From Galbitalea sp036266835 (GTDB lineage: Bacteria > Actinomycetota > Actinomycetes > Actinomycetales > Microbacteriaceae): a DNA stretch of 64,000 nt. The notes under the pieces were generated by a model. That model worked only from the letters and a program-made list of their open reading frames with translations, was not told the DNA's origin and did no database searches. This document shows positions 1 through 10,847 of this stretch, one piece after another. Position 1 is the first letter of the stretch. Each line of letters opens with the position of its first letter. A program made the translations under genes and the position numbers. The stretch covers positions 62,001 through 126,000 of the forward strand of contig DATAXD010000040.1 in assembly GCA_036266835.1 (NCBI GenBank), written 5' to 3'.

Positions 1-2152
1 GGCCGGCTGGCGAAATCGGCTGGATGTCGATCCGCAGGCGACATCCTTTCCGAATCAGCGCTGAGCTCGGATTAAGCCCCAACTCCAGGTTCACTACGTC
101 GCCGGGTTTCAGCGGCGCGTAGTCGACCTTGGTGTGAGATTGCACCGGCCAGTAGTCGGTCGTACGGGCCTCGTCGAGCTTGCGATGTGAAACCTTCAGC
201 GAACCGAAGCCCACCGGATGTGGATTGTTCGGATCCATTGGCAGCACCGCGGCCTCATAGCGAATCTCGCGATCGTCCTCGTCGATGACGCGCAACGAAA
301 CATGGATGTCCATGTCTGTGCTGGTCGAGGATACCCAGAGCCCGGTCTTCATGTAGCCGATCATGGTCATGTCTTCGGTCATGGGATCGCTGATGAACGA
401 GATCCCGGTGGACCAGCGCGGTGTTCCCCCAACCCGCATCGTGGGCGCCGGGATCGGGATGCCGAGTTCGAGGTGAGCGTCATAGCTCGCGCTGTGTTCC
501 TCGGTCGGTGGCGTCGCTGACAGACGGAACACTTCGCGTTCGTGCTCGCCGCCCGTCCAGCCGGACGGCGTCGCATCGAGGTAGTAGCGCACGTAGTCGG
601 TGCGCGGGATCGGCCACTCCGGCTCGAGCATCGTGTAGAACGACGCATTGCCGGTGCGTACCTGGATGCGCACGGCCGGCTCATCCATGATCCCGTTCTC
701 AATGCCCTTCAACCAGTAGTCGAAGAAACGCAGGTGATCGGCGACTGTGGGCGCGGCATAGGAGTTCGCGAACCACGCGTCGATGAAGTCGAACCTGCGG
801 GCTTTCGCATTGACGGAATGGATGTAGGTTTCGGTGCTGCCGAGCTGATGCAACACCGCGCCGCTTTGCGAGCCGACGATCCACACCGGGGCAGTGATCT
901 TCTCGAGCTCCGGGGTCATGAACGTCGTCGCGTGCGAGCCGTAGATGGCCGGGTCATTGAACTCGTGCGCCTTCACGTTGGACATCCAGTCGACCTCGCG
1001 GCGCTCGCCGCAGGAGTTACCGTGCGTCAGGATGTTGTGCCACCAGGTCCAGAATCCCTCCGAGAAGAGTCCGCCACCGTACAGGTACTCGTTGTACGAA
1101 TCGGCATCGGTGCCCTGCGCGATCATCGCCTTGAGGTGTGGCGGCTGAAGACTGGCGACGTTGTGCTGAGACATGGCGTAATAGGACATTCCCCACAGAC
1201 CGACATTGCCGTTTGCCCACGGCTGTTGGGCTGCCCACTCGATTGCGTCGTAGAAGTCCTCGGCTTCCTGCCGACCGAGTGGTGCCTGCACGCCAGGGCT
1301 CTTGCCGACGCCGCGCGCATCCACCCGAATGGTCACGTAGCCGTTCGGTACCCAGTCGGACGGGTTGACGGTCTCGTGATTCTCGTACTGCAGGCCGTCC
1401 GGGTTGCCCGAGAAGAAGCGATCTTCTGAGGCCTCCTTGCGCAGCGCATCATCCTCGTCGCAGATCGCACCGTGGTCGAACGCCTTGCCGTAGTCGCCGA
1501 AATTCATGATCACCGGATGACGATCCTCATCCGCGGGTCGGAACACATCGGCGTACACGAAGGATCCGTCGCGCAGCGGGATCTTCACATCGGTTGACTT
1601 CAGGATGCCGCGGACATTCCGGCGCAGCTCGTTTCGCGCCGCCGCGGGATCCCGCAGCGTCCGGGGAGTGTTTGACGTGAACACTCCGGGCGCGGCGTTG
1701 AGCGCCTCAAGCAGACCGACCACCCGAGGGTCGGCAGCAAATCCCAGTTCCGGCGGCTCCTTGCTGAACAATTGATCGAAGTCGATTGAGCCGCCCCCAA
1801 AGACGTCGTGGGTGGCGGGCGCGATCGTCACGCCGTTTTCGATGTCTCCGTCGGAATCGACCGCCTGAACGAGCCGAGCCAGATTTGTGGCTCCTGCATC
1901 GTGGAGCCTGTCGATGTTCCCGGCGACGCGGGGGACCAGTTGCGCGAGGTTCATCCGCGAAGCCCCGGGTGCTGCCCCGAGTGTCACTCGACCGATAAGG
2001 AAGGTGACCGCCTCGCCGGCCCGGTAGTGGAATTCGCCGCGTTTATTGGTCAGACCACTCGTCGTGGGCGTCTGGTACTTCAACCCGATCACGGGTCCGG
2101 CGAATACGCCGATAAGGAGTTGCTGATCGGGGGTCGGGGAGCTCTTGGACAT
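1..2152 (-). CDS. CocE/NonD-family serine hydrolase with extra N-terminal beta domain (3' end cut by window)
   Basis: An open frame reads from an ATG at 2152 to the window edge, giving 717 residues without a stop; the C-terminus is missing. From about residue 185 it looks like an X-Pro dipeptidyl-peptidase/CocE hydrolase. It has the RVDARGVGKSPG stretch typical of the family, a nucleophile elbow WGMSYY with Ser323, and the C-terminal jelly-roll region. Such enzymes cleave esters, amides or beta-lactam side chains; the substrate here cannot be told. Residues ~15-60 hold a separate motif (GLKYQT, GEFHYRAGE, VTFLIG) resembling small beta domains usually found in secreted lipoproteins, but no signal peptide precedes it. 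A long open frame on the opposite strand (542-1429) is a shadow. The family call is firm, the domain fusion less so. Confidence 0.85.
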   Translation of the reverse strand, partial: MSKSSPTPDQQLLIGVFAGPVIGLKYQTPTTSGLTNKRGEFHYRAGEAVTFLIGRVTLGAAPGASRMNLAQLVPRVAGNIDRLHDAGATNLARLVQAVDSDGDIENGVTIAPATHDVFGGGSIDFDQLFSKEPPELGFAADPRVVGLLEALNAAPGVFTSNTPRTLRDPAAARNELRRNVRGILKSTDVKIPLRDGSFVYADVFRPADEDRHPVIMNFGDYGKAFDHGAICDEDDALRKEASEDRFFSGNPDGLQYENHETVNPSDWVPNGYVTIRVDARGVGKSPGVQAPLGRQEAEDFYDAIEWAAQQPWANGNVGLWGMSYYAMSQHNVASLQPPHLKAMIAQGTDADSYNEYLYGGGLFSEGFWTWWHNILTHGNSCGERREVDWMSNVKAHEFNDPAIYGSHATTFMTPELEKITAPVWIVGSQSGAVLHQLGSTETYIHSVNAKARRFDFIDAWFANSYAAPTVADHLRFFDYWLKGIENGIMDEPAVRIQVRTGNASFYTMLEPEWPIPRTDYVRYYLDATPSGWTGGEHEREVFRLSATPPTEEHSASYDAHLELGIPIPAPTMRVGGTPRWSTGISFISDPMTEDMTMIGYMKTGLWVSSTSTDMDIHVSLRVIDEDDREIRYEAAVLPMDPNNPHPVGFGSLKVSHRKLDEARTTDYWPVQSHTKVDYAPLKPGDVVNLELGLNPSSALIRKGCRLRIDIQPISPAG

Positions 2153-2370
2153 GAGTTGTGCCACCTTGTATCACTTCGTCGTGACTGCGCGATCGGGGAA
2201 TCGCGCAATATGCGAATGCGAATTCGCTTTCATGAAGTGTAGGGGGAGCGGTTGGCTCCGTCAAGAACTCCGCGGCGTTCGCGCCCTGCAGCGGTGCGCG
2301 TCCGCGAGGTGAGTTCAGCGGGCCGGGAATTGAGTAACGATTCCCCTGTTCGTCCTCGAACCCGCCTTAA

Positions 2371-2376
2371 TAAACT
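2371..2376 (+). promoter_or_regulatory. -10 element of a leaderless promoter
   Basis: TAAACT ends 6 nt before the ATG at 2383. That spacing puts the transcription start on the start codon. No Shine-Dalgarno sequence is visible, which fits leaderless translation. No good -35 was found. Confidence 0.4.
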
Positions 2377-2382
2377 GACCGC

Positions 2383-3042
2383 ATGTCACTAGTAGACCCC
2401 GCTGCCCGTACCCGACGCCTGAGCACGATGATCGAACCAATTGCCTGGGTGCTCGCACTTCTGGCGCTCGCCACGTCGCCGCTCCTCGTCTGGATCGTCG
2501 ACCTTCAGACCACCAACGACGCCCAGGTTGGAGCGTGGGTCGCCTGCATGTTCTCCTACATCATCGCCTGCGTGGTGTTCGGGCTCGTGCTGTACTACTC
2601 GGCATCGCACCGCAACCCGCTCGGAATGGCGGCGTACATCGTCGCGTACGTCGCGGGGCTCGTCCTGATCCTTGGCGCGGTGCGCGACCCGCACACCGGA
2701 CTGCCGGACGGGCTGATTCCGGCGCTCGTGATCTGGGCAGTCGCTGCGGTGTTGCTTGGCATCTACATCTCCCACCGCACAGCCGGACGCGCGACCATGG
2801 AGAACGGCGTCGAGACGACGGCGACCGTCACGCAGGCTGGCGTCAACGGGATGATCAACTACGTGACGCACTGGCGCCTGACGCTGAAGTTCAAGGATCA
2901 ACAGGGCAACGACCGCTGGTTCCACCTCGGACGCACCGGGTACGGCTATACGGTCGGCCAGACGTTCAAGATCAAGTACAACCCGCAGCATCCGGGCAGC
3001 AGACGAGGGATCGTCGTTCTCGAACCCGACCAGTTCAACTAG
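2383..3042 (+). CDS. Four-helix membrane protein with DUF3592-like C-terminus
   Basis: A 219-residue protein. Four hydrophobic segments cover roughly residues 17-38, 48-70, 78-97 and 107-127. A soluble tail of about 85 residues follows, with a predicted beta-rich pattern (TTATVTQAG, WRLTLKFKD, YGYTVGQTFKIKYNP, GIVVLEPDQF). The tail resembles DUF3592/NfeD-like small domains that follow membrane helices. Function is unknown. The gene is convergent with recQ, with only 7 bp between the stops. The start was chosen because TAAACT sits 6 nt upstream. Confidence 0.75.
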   Translation: MSLVDPAARTRRLSTMIEPIAWVLALLALATSPLLVWIVDLQTTNDAQVGAWVACMFSYIIACVVFGLVLYYSASHRNPLGMAAYIVAYVAGLVLILGAVRDPHTGLPDGLIPALVIWAVAAVLLGIYISHRTAGRATMENGVETTATVTQAGVNGMINYVTHWRLTLKFKDQQGNDRWFHLGRTGYGYTVGQTFKIKYNPQHPGSRRGIVVLEPDQFN

Positions 3043-3049
3043 GGCGACG

Positions 3050-4885
<1,836 letters not shown>

Positions 4886-4962
4886 GGTGTCAGAGAACCC
4901 TTACGCCAGGCGTCGATCTCATGCGCGTCGGGGGCACGCCATCGGTGGGACACAGCTTCACG

Positions 4963-5148
4963 CTAGTCGCTGGTGCGACTCGTTTTGGCTCCGTCGCGCG
5001 GTTCGATCGGAATCAGCCGAAACAGTGGTACGCCTCGCTGCGTCACGATGATTTTCGTCCCTGTTCTCCGCGAGTTTCCCGAGGGCCGAGAATGAGCGCG
5101 AGCCTCCGAAATGCTCACGACCCGCGGGGAACGTGATTGCGGGTTCAT
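4963..5148 (-). pseudogene. Orphan Phd/YefM-type antitoxin, frameshifted in its middle
   Basis: The reading frame is open for 61 residues. Both ends match Phd/YefM antitoxins: N-terminal VVSISEARAH and C-terminal IIVTQRGVPLFRLIPIEP. The 13 residues between them (SRPSGNSRRTGTK) are nonsense for the family. In the next frame the same DNA reads FSALGKLAENRDE, which is the expected helix. One T lost after the His codon (CATTC for CATTTC) and one A gained before the Ile codon (GAAAATC for GAAATC) explain everything and keep the length. Both are homopolymer indels, so this is either a natural double slip or two sequencing errors. No toxin gene lies on either side; there are only 77 bp to recQ. Confidence 0.7.
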
Positions 5149-5197
5149 TGCTCAATTGTGGGAGGTGCGGCAGACAACACGGTCGAGTTATCAACAA

Positions 5198-5758
5198 TCA
5201 GCCGACGCCGTCGTACGCCTCACGGAGCCAGCCGATCAACTGGCCGTCGACTTCCGCTCCGTCGAGAAGCCGGACCCGGTGCGTGACCATCGCATTCCAG
5301 GTTCCGGATGCCGCGAGCCGGTCGGTCACCGGCTCGCCCTTGAGCTTGAGCCCGACATCCATGCGCGCCGCGGTCGTCGCAACGACGGCGAACTTCTTGG
5401 CCGCGCGTACGAGGCCGATGTAGGTGTCGGTTGGCTGGAGGGAGACATCGGGTCCGAATTTCATGACGACCGCCATGAGCTCGTCCCAGGTCAGCCGCCA
5501 CTTGGACTTCGGGCCCGCGAAGAACTTGTCGATCGCATCGCTGATCGTCGGCTGTCCGTCGAGACGTCCACGGAAAACGCTGACGAGCGCCATCGCGTGA
5601 CCGCGACCGAGTCCGTAGTCGGCGTCAAGCCACGCGATGATCGGACCGGCCGGAACGCCCTCGGTCAGGAGGCCCTTATCGCGCGCGACAACAATGAAGT
5701 CCTCCGGCGTCATGCCGGTCTTCTCCTTGATCGTGTCGAGGTAGGCCTGGAAGCTCAT
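5198..5758 (-). CDS. DUF4287/DUF5655-type protein
   Basis: A 186-residue cytoplasmic protein. The N-terminal ~70 residues (FQAYLDTIKEKTGMTPEDF, then GLGRGHAMALV) match the DUF4287 pattern. The C-terminal ~110 residues (TYIGLVRAAKKFAVVATTA, then the LKLKGEPVTDRL stretch) match DUF5655. The two domains commonly occur fused in actinobacteria, and the function is unknown. It follows the acyl-CoA oxidase gene on the same strand after 29 bp, so the two may be co-transcribed. Confidence 0.85.
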   Translation of the reverse strand: MSFQAYLDTIKEKTGMTPEDFIVVARDKGLLTEGVPAGPIIAWLDADYGLGRGHAMALVSVFRGRLDGQPTISDAIDKFFAGPKSKWRLTWDELMAVVMKFGPDVSLQPTDTYIGLVRAAKKFAVVATTAARMDVGLKLKGEPVTDRLAASGTWNAMVTHRVRLLDGAEVDGQLIGWLREAYDGVG

Positions 5759-5787
5759 GCCTCTAACTTAACCGGGGGCGGTCCGAG

Positions 5788-7920
5788 TCAGCGGGACTTC
5801 TTCAGGGACTTCTCCGGGGTCGGCGCAGTACCGGATGCGCGCTGCTTGCGGTAGTACTCCCGCGCCTCGTTCTGGCGCTCGAGTTCGATGCCCGTCGCGA
5901 TCGTCGCGCGCAGGTGCTCGGGTGCATAACCGAACGCATCCACGAGGTCCTGCGCGTGCGGACGAACCCTCGCGATTAGACGATCGAGATACGCCGTCAC
6001 CGCTTGCGCGCGCTGCGGCGAAAGCCGACCGTTGATCAGGTACCAGGCCAGATGCTTCTCGAGCAGCCCGAGCCCGAAGATGTCCCTCAGCCAGACGAGC
6101 ACCTGGCGCGTGCGCTCGTCCGTCGAGTTCTCGACTCCGCGGGTGAATGCCTCCCACTGCAGAAGCTCACCGTGAGCGCGAGCCGCCTCGATGAGTTCAT
6201 TCTGCTGCGAGTTGAAGAGTGCCGCCGCCGCCTTCTTCGACAGTTTCGATGCGGGCCGCAGTCGGGCCGCCAGTTCGGCAACCATGCTTTCCACGCGATC
6301 CGTGAGCAGCAGGCGCTGCGTCTCGGCGTCGCGTAGTTCGGAAATACTGCGGGCGGTCGAACCAAAGTCCCGCATCCGCTGTCCGAGGATCCGTAGTCCG
6401 GCGCCGTGGTAGGCCTTCGCTGCACCCTGCGCAACTGCGTAGCGAGCCAGCGCTGCGGAATCCGCGCCCTTGAACTGCTTCGCGTAGTCGCCGAGCAGGC
6501 GTTTCGCGACGAGCTGCAGGAGCACGTTGTTGTCGCCCTCAAACGTCACGTAGATGTCGAGGTCGGCACGAAGTCCGGTAAGCCGATTCTCGGTAATGAA
6601 TCCCGCACCACCGCACGCTTCGCGAGCTTCCTGCAGGATGTCGAGGGCAGCCCAGGTCGAGAGGGGCTTCAGCGAGGCCGCGAGGGTCTCGAGGTCCTCG
6701 CGGTCCGCATCCGTGTCGGCCTTGCCGCTGAACACCGCGTCGAACTTGACGAGGAATTCGTCATGAGCGAAGTTCATCGCGTACGCGGTCGCGAGACGCG
6801 GTATGAGACGACGCTGGTGCCGCTGGTAGTCGAGGATGACTTCTTCCTCAGTGTCGCTGCCGGCGGTGAACTGGCGGCGCTGGTTGCCGTAGGTGATCGC
6901 GATCTTCAGCGCCATCGCCGAGACGGCTGCGGCAGCGCCATCTAGCGAAACCCGGCCCTGCACGAGCGTGCCAAGCATGGTGAAGAAGCGGCGTCCGGGG
7001 CTGTCGATGGGCGACGAGTAGCTGCCGTCCTCGGCCACGTCGCCGTACTTGTTGAGGAGGTTGGTTCGAGGCACGTGCACATCGGTGAAGTGCAGCCGGC
7101 CGTTGTCGATGCCGTTGAGACCACCCTTGGGGCCGTCGTCCTCACCGCCGATGCCGGGAAGGTAGTTGCCGGCGTCATCGCGGATGGGAACGTAGAAGCA
7201 GTGCACTCCGTGGTTGACACCATCAGTGATCAGCTGCGCGAAGACGGTCGCCGCCTTGCCATGCTGTCCCGCGTTGCCGAGGTATTCCTTCCAGGCTGCG
7301 CGAAATGGAGTGTTGATGACAAATTCCTGCGTCTTCGGGTCATAGGTAGCGGTCGTGGCGACGGCTGCCACATCCGAACCGTGTCCCGTCTCGGTCATCG
7401 CGAACGCGCCAGGAATCTTCAGGCTCATGATGTCGGGCAGGAAGCGGTCGTGCTGCGGCGCGGTGCCGAGCTGCAGGACTGCGGATGCGAACAGGCCCCA
7501 CTGGACGCCCGACTTGATCTGCAAGGACGGGTCGGCGGTGACGAGCTCCTCGAACCCGGCGATGTTGCCGCCGTTGTTCTCTTCGCCACCAAGACGCTTC
7601 GGAAACGCGCGCTGAACCGCACGGCGTTCGACCAGGATGTGCATCTGGTCAAGGGTGCGCGCCCGCTGGTCGGCCAGCTTCAGATCCGGGACGTTGTGCA
7701 GCGCGGGGTCCTTCGACAGTTCGCGCGCGGCGAGCCGAACATCCTTCCAGGTGCCGAGCAATTGGTCGGCGAGACTCGGGATGTCGACGGAGGCGTTGGA
7801 TTCGCCGGGTGCCGTGCGCGACAGCTGCGCGTCGACTTCTGCATCGACGCTGGACGCGGGCTTCGCACCCGCGACTACGGAATCTCGCTTCGCCTTCTCG
7901 CGCGGGGCGACGTCAACCAT
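5788..7920 (-). CDS. Acyl-CoA oxidase (FAD)
   Basis: A 710-residue enzyme. It oxidises fatty acyl-CoA to trans-2-enoyl-CoA and passes electrons to oxygen, giving H2O2; this is the first step of an oxidase-type beta-oxidation. The acyl-CoA dehydrogenase core is clear: AMTETGHGSDV flavin/substrate motif, GYMSSP-like region replaced by GSYSSPIDSPGRRFF, and CGGAGFITENR with the TFEGDNNVLLQL signature. The long C-terminal helical domain marks an oxidase rather than a dehydrogenase. The frame extends upstream, but the ATG at 7920 has a strong Shine-Dalgarno (GAGGAG, 5-6 nt away). It is divergent from a DMT transporter. Confidence 0.92.
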   Translation of the reverse strand: MVDVAPREKAKRDSVVAGAKPASSVDAEVDAQLSRTAPGESNASVDIPSLADQLLGTWKDVRLAARELSKDPALHNVPDLKLADQRARTLDQMHILVERRAVQRAFPKRLGGEENNGGNIAGFEELVTADPSLQIKSGVQWGLFASAVLQLGTAPQHDRFLPDIMSLKIPGAFAMTETGHGSDVAAVATTATYDPKTQEFVINTPFRAAWKEYLGNAGQHGKAATVFAQLITDGVNHGVHCFYVPIRDDAGNYLPGIGGEDDGPKGGLNGIDNGRLHFTDVHVPRTNLLNKYGDVAEDGSYSSPIDSPGRRFFTMLGTLVQGRVSLDGAAAAVSAMALKIAITYGNQRRQFTAGSDTEEEVILDYQRHQRRLIPRLATAYAMNFAHDEFLVKFDAVFSGKADTDADREDLETLAASLKPLSTWAALDILQEAREACGGAGFITENRLTGLRADLDIYVTFEGDNNVLLQLVAKRLLGDYAKQFKGADSAALARYAVAQGAAKAYHGAGLRILGQRMRDFGSTARSISELRDAETQRLLLTDRVESMVAELAARLRPASKLSKKAAAALFNSQQNELIEAARAHGELLQWEAFTRGVENSTDERTRQVLVWLRDIFGLGLLEKHLAWYLINGRLSPQRAQAVTAYLDRLIARVRPHAQDLVDAFGYAPEHLRATIATGIELERQNEAREYYRKQRASGTAPTPEKSLKKSR

Positions 7921-8085
7921 TGCTACTCCTCGTTGGAACCGATCCTGACGCTCCCAACGGTAGGCATCCTCACGAGAAAGCCGCAATCCATGCGCGTGAA
8001 GCTACAAAACTGCTTTCGTGCTGCTGGCGCCCGTGTGTGCCTATCGGCAATCGACGTCGCGCCGGAAAGGGAATACTGGATAACC

Positions 8086-8982
8086 ATGCTTCCCCTCGTC
8101 GTCCTGGTCGGGATGCTCAGCGCGCTGGTCTTCGGATCCGCCGACTTCCTGGGTGGGCTTGCCACCAAGCGCATCAGCCCGCTGCGTGTCACGGCGATCG
8201 CCGCCGCAGTCGGGCTGGTTGTGCTGCTTATCGCGTACCCGCTCGTCGGCGGCGCGTGGTCGTGGAGTGCGGTCCTGTTCGGCGGGCTCTCGGGAGTGAG
8301 CGGCGCGCTGGCGATCTCGCTGCTCTACGCGTGTCTGGCCATCGGGCCGATGAGCATCCTGTCTCCTGTGACCGCGGTGGTGTCGGCGATCGTGCCCGCC
8401 GCTATTGGAATTTTCGTCCGCGGCGATCACTTCGGGCCGCTGGGCTACATCGCGATCAGCCTCGCGCTCGTGGCCATCGTGCTGGTTGGCTTTGTGCGCG
8501 ACCCCCGTGCCGTGCGCCCGACCGTTCGTGCCCTGATCATGGCCGTCGGCTCGGGAACCTGCATCGGGCTGTTCCTGGTCATCATCGACCTCACGCCGAC
8601 GAACTCCGGGCTGGTCCCGCTCATCGCGAATCGCGCTGTCAACGGGCTCATCATGTTTGCGACCGTCGGTGTCGTCGCGCTACTCGCACGTCGACGCGAG
8701 CGCCTGAACCCGGCGATGACACCGACCGGTGCGCGGGGCGGCGGATGGCGTCCCGGCATCCGCCTCGCGATCGCCTGCGGTGTCGTGGATGCGATCGCCA
8801 ACTGCGGTCTGCTGCTCGGCATCCGGATCGGCGACCTGAGCGTCATCGCGGTTCTCACGGCCCTATATCCGGCTGGCACGATCATCCTCGCGGCGGTGGT
8901 TCTGCGCGAAAGGATTGCGATCGTGCAGTACATCGGACTCGCCCTGGCGATCGGCGCGGGTGCCCTGCTCGCACTCGACTGA
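8086..8982 (+). CDS. DMT/EamA-family transporter
   Basis: A 298-residue integral membrane protein with ten hydrophobic helices arranged as two EamA-type five-helix repeats. The first starts at MLPLVVLVGMLSALVFGSAD, the second near residue 150. These transporters usually export or exchange small metabolites or amino acids; the substrate is not predictable. The open frame extends far upstream as an antisense shadow of the acyl-CoA oxidase. I place the start at the ATG at 8086, where the first membrane helix begins, with a weak purine-rich stretch (GGAAAGGGAA) upstream. The DNA continues without a terminator into the MFS promoter region. Confidence 0.85.
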   Translation: MLPLVVLVGMLSALVFGSADFLGGLATKRISPLRVTAIAAAVGLVVLLIAYPLVGGAWSWSAVLFGGLSGVSGALAISLLYACLAIGPMSILSPVTAVVSAIVPAAIGIFVRGDHFGPLGYIAISLALVAIVLVGFVRDPRAVRPTVRALIMAVGSGTCIGLFLVIIDLTPTNSGLVPLIANRAVNGLIMFATVGVVALLARRRERLNPAMTPTGARGGGWRPGIRLAIACGVVDAIANCGLLLGIRIGDLSVIAVLTALYPAGTIILAAVVLRERIAIVQYIGLALAIGAGALLALD

Positions 8983-9020
8983 CGTACCAGCGGTCGCACT
9001 GGCGCCTTCGTCGCGCGGTA

Positions 9021-9042
9021 TATAGTTAACACACATCAACTA
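9021..9042 (+). promoter_or_regulatory. Candidate MarR operator overlapping the MFS promoter
   Basis: TAGTTAA-6 nt-TCAACTA is a 20-bp inverted repeat (9023-9042) with one mismatch between half-sites, the usual size and form of a MarR-family operator. A -10-like TATAGT (9021-9026) overlaps its left arm, so binding would block RNA polymerase. It lies 45 bp upstream of the exporter gene, whose last codons overlap a marR gene. Autoregulation is inferred, not shown. Confidence 0.6.
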
Positions 9043-9086
9043 ATTTCGGCGGCTATGGTGACGCCCAAAATCGAGAGGCCGTTCGA

Positions 9087-10847
9087 TTGGCTGACAAGGC
9101 TGCCCGCAAGGGCGCATTCCACAAGGATCACCCGCGCTATAAGTGGGTCGCGCTGAGCAACACGACACTCGGAATGCTCATGGCCACCATCAACGGCTCC
9201 ATCGTGCTGATCTCGCTGCCCTCGATCTTCAAGGGCATCAAGATCAATCCGCTCGATCCGGGCAACACGAGCTACCTGCTGTGGATCCTGATGGGTTACT
9301 TTCTCGTCACTGCGGTGCTCGTCGTTTGCTTTGGCCGTCTCGGCGATATCTACGGGCGCGTCCGGATTTACAACCTCGGGTTCGTGGTCTTCACCGTTGC
9401 CGCGATCGCGCTGAGCTTCGATCCATTCACCGGCGGTAGCGGCGCCCTCTGGCTGATCGGCTGGCGCATCATCCAGGCCGTTGGCGGATCGATGTTGTTC
9501 GCCAACTCGACCGCGATCCTCACGGATGCCTTCCCCGCGAACCGCAGAGGATTCGCCATCGGTCTCAACCAGGTCGCCGCGATCGCCGGAACATTCCTCG
9601 GGCTCATCATCGGTGGCATTCTGGCATCCGTCGACTGGCACCTGGTCTTCATCGTGAGCGTTCCATTCGGCCTGATCGGCACGATCTGGGCGTATGTCTC
9701 CCTGCACGAGGTCGGCGCTCGCGACCCCAACGGCAAGATCGACTGGCCCGGCAACTTCATCTTCGCGATCGGGCTGCTGGCCCTGCTCGTCGGAATCACC
9801 TACGGCATCCAACCGTACGGATCCTCGTCGACCGGCTGGAACAACCCGTGGGTACTCGCCGGAATCATCGGTGGGATTGTGCTGCTCGTCGGCTTCGTGT
9901 TCTTCGAGCTGCGCGTGAAGCAGCCGCTCTTCAACATCCGGCTGTTCAAAATTCGCGCATTCGCATTCGGCAATCTCGCCGGCCTTGTTGCGTCAATCGG
10001 ACGAGGCGGGCTCCAGTTCATGCTCATCATCTGGCTGCAGGGGATCTGGCTGCCGCTGCACGGCTACTCCTACACGAGCACGCCATTCTGGGCCGGCATC
10101 TACCTGCTGCCGTTGACCGTGGGCTTCCTCGTATCCGGGCCCATCTCGGGAACGCTCTCGGATCGCTTCGGCCAGCGATTGTTCGCGACCATCGGGCTGA
10201 TGCTCGTCGGCGTCACGTTCATCGCCCTGCTGTTCATCCCGGTGAACTTCAACTACTGGGAGTTCTCGATCCTGACCTTCCTGAACGGAATCGGCTCGGG
10301 CATGTTTGCGGCGCCTAACCGAACGTCGATAATGAACAGCGTTCCCGCGAGCCAGCGAGGGGCGGCATCCGGAATGACCGGCTCGTTCCAGAACGCCGGA
10401 AACTCGCTGTCGATCGGTATCTTCTTCTCGCTGATGATCGCGGGACTCGCGACGACCCTGCCGAACGCACTGCTCAAGGGTCTCACCGCGCACGGCGTCT
10501 CTCACCTGGCTGCGCAGGGTGCGGCGAATTTGCCACCGGTGGGTAGCCTCTTCGCTGCGTTCCTGGGCTACAACCCGGTCGCGAGCCTCCTTGGGCCGAA
10601 GGTTCTCGCCGCGATTTCTCCTGCGAACGCCGCGACCCTCACCGGCAAGGGCTTCTTCCCCGAACTGATCTCCTCGCCGTTCCATTCCGGCCTGATCATT
10701 GTCTTCGTGACAGCCGCCATCTTGTCAGTGGTCGGCGCGATCGCTTCCGTCGCCGCCGGCGCCAAGTATCTCCACGTCGACACCACCCCGGTCACGACCG
10801 TCGACCGGGACGAGACTCTGGTCGCCGCCGAGCTGAGCGATGTCTGA
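9087..10847 (+). CDS. MFS drug exporter, DHA2 (EmrB/QacA) type, 14 helices
   Basis: A 586-residue membrane protein. It would export hydrophobic or cationic compounds by proton antiport. MFS motif A is present after helix 2 (CFGRLGDIYGRVRIYN) and motif C-like glycine-rich helix 5 (NQVAAIAGTFLGLIIGGI). The length and helix count fit the 14-helix DHA2 group. The start is a TTG at 9087 with GAGAGG about 9 nt upstream. The stop overlaps the marR start by 8 bp, indicating translational coupling. Expression is probably controlled by that MarR through the palindrome at 9023-9042. Confidence 0.9.
   Translation: MADKAARKGAFHKDHPRYKWVALSNTTLGMLMATINGSIVLISLPSIFKGIKINPLDPGNTSYLLWILMGYFLVTAVLVVCFGRLGDIYGRVRIYNLGFVVFTVAAIALSFDPFTGGSGALWLIGWRIIQAVGGSMLFANSTAILTDAFPANRRGFAIGLNQVAAIAGTFLGLIIGGILASVDWHLVFIVSVPFGLIGTIWAYVSLHEVGARDPNGKIDWPGNFIFAIGLLALLVGITYGIQPYGSSSTGWNNPWVLAGIIGGIVLLVGFVFFELRVKQPLFNIRLFKIRAFAFGNLAGLVASIGRGGLQFMLIIWLQGIWLPLHGYSYTSTPFWAGIYLLPLTVGFLVSGPISGTLSDRFGQRLFATIGLMLVGVTFIALLFIPVNFNYWEFSILTFLNGIGSGMFAAPNRTSIMNSVPASQRGAASGMTGSFQNAGNSLSIGIFFSLMIAGLATTLPNALLKGLTAHGVSHLAAQGAANLPPVGSLFAAFLGYNPVASLLGPKVLAAISPANAATLTGKGFFPELISSPFHSGLIIVFVTAAILSVVGAIASVAAGAKYLHVDTTPVTTVDRDETLVAAELSDV

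Noticed and set aside
542..1429. 295-residue open frame on the plus strand
   Set aside because: It is antisense to the CocE gene, whose catalytic motifs and codon pattern are clear. High-GC DNA leaves such shadow frames open.
5111..5854. 247-residue open frame on the plus strand
   Set aside because: It is antisense to the DUF4287 gene and the end of the acyl-CoA oxidase gene.
7075..8085. Long 5' extension of the DMT transporter frame
   Set aside because: The extension is antisense to the acyl-CoA oxidase. The first membrane helix starts at 8086.
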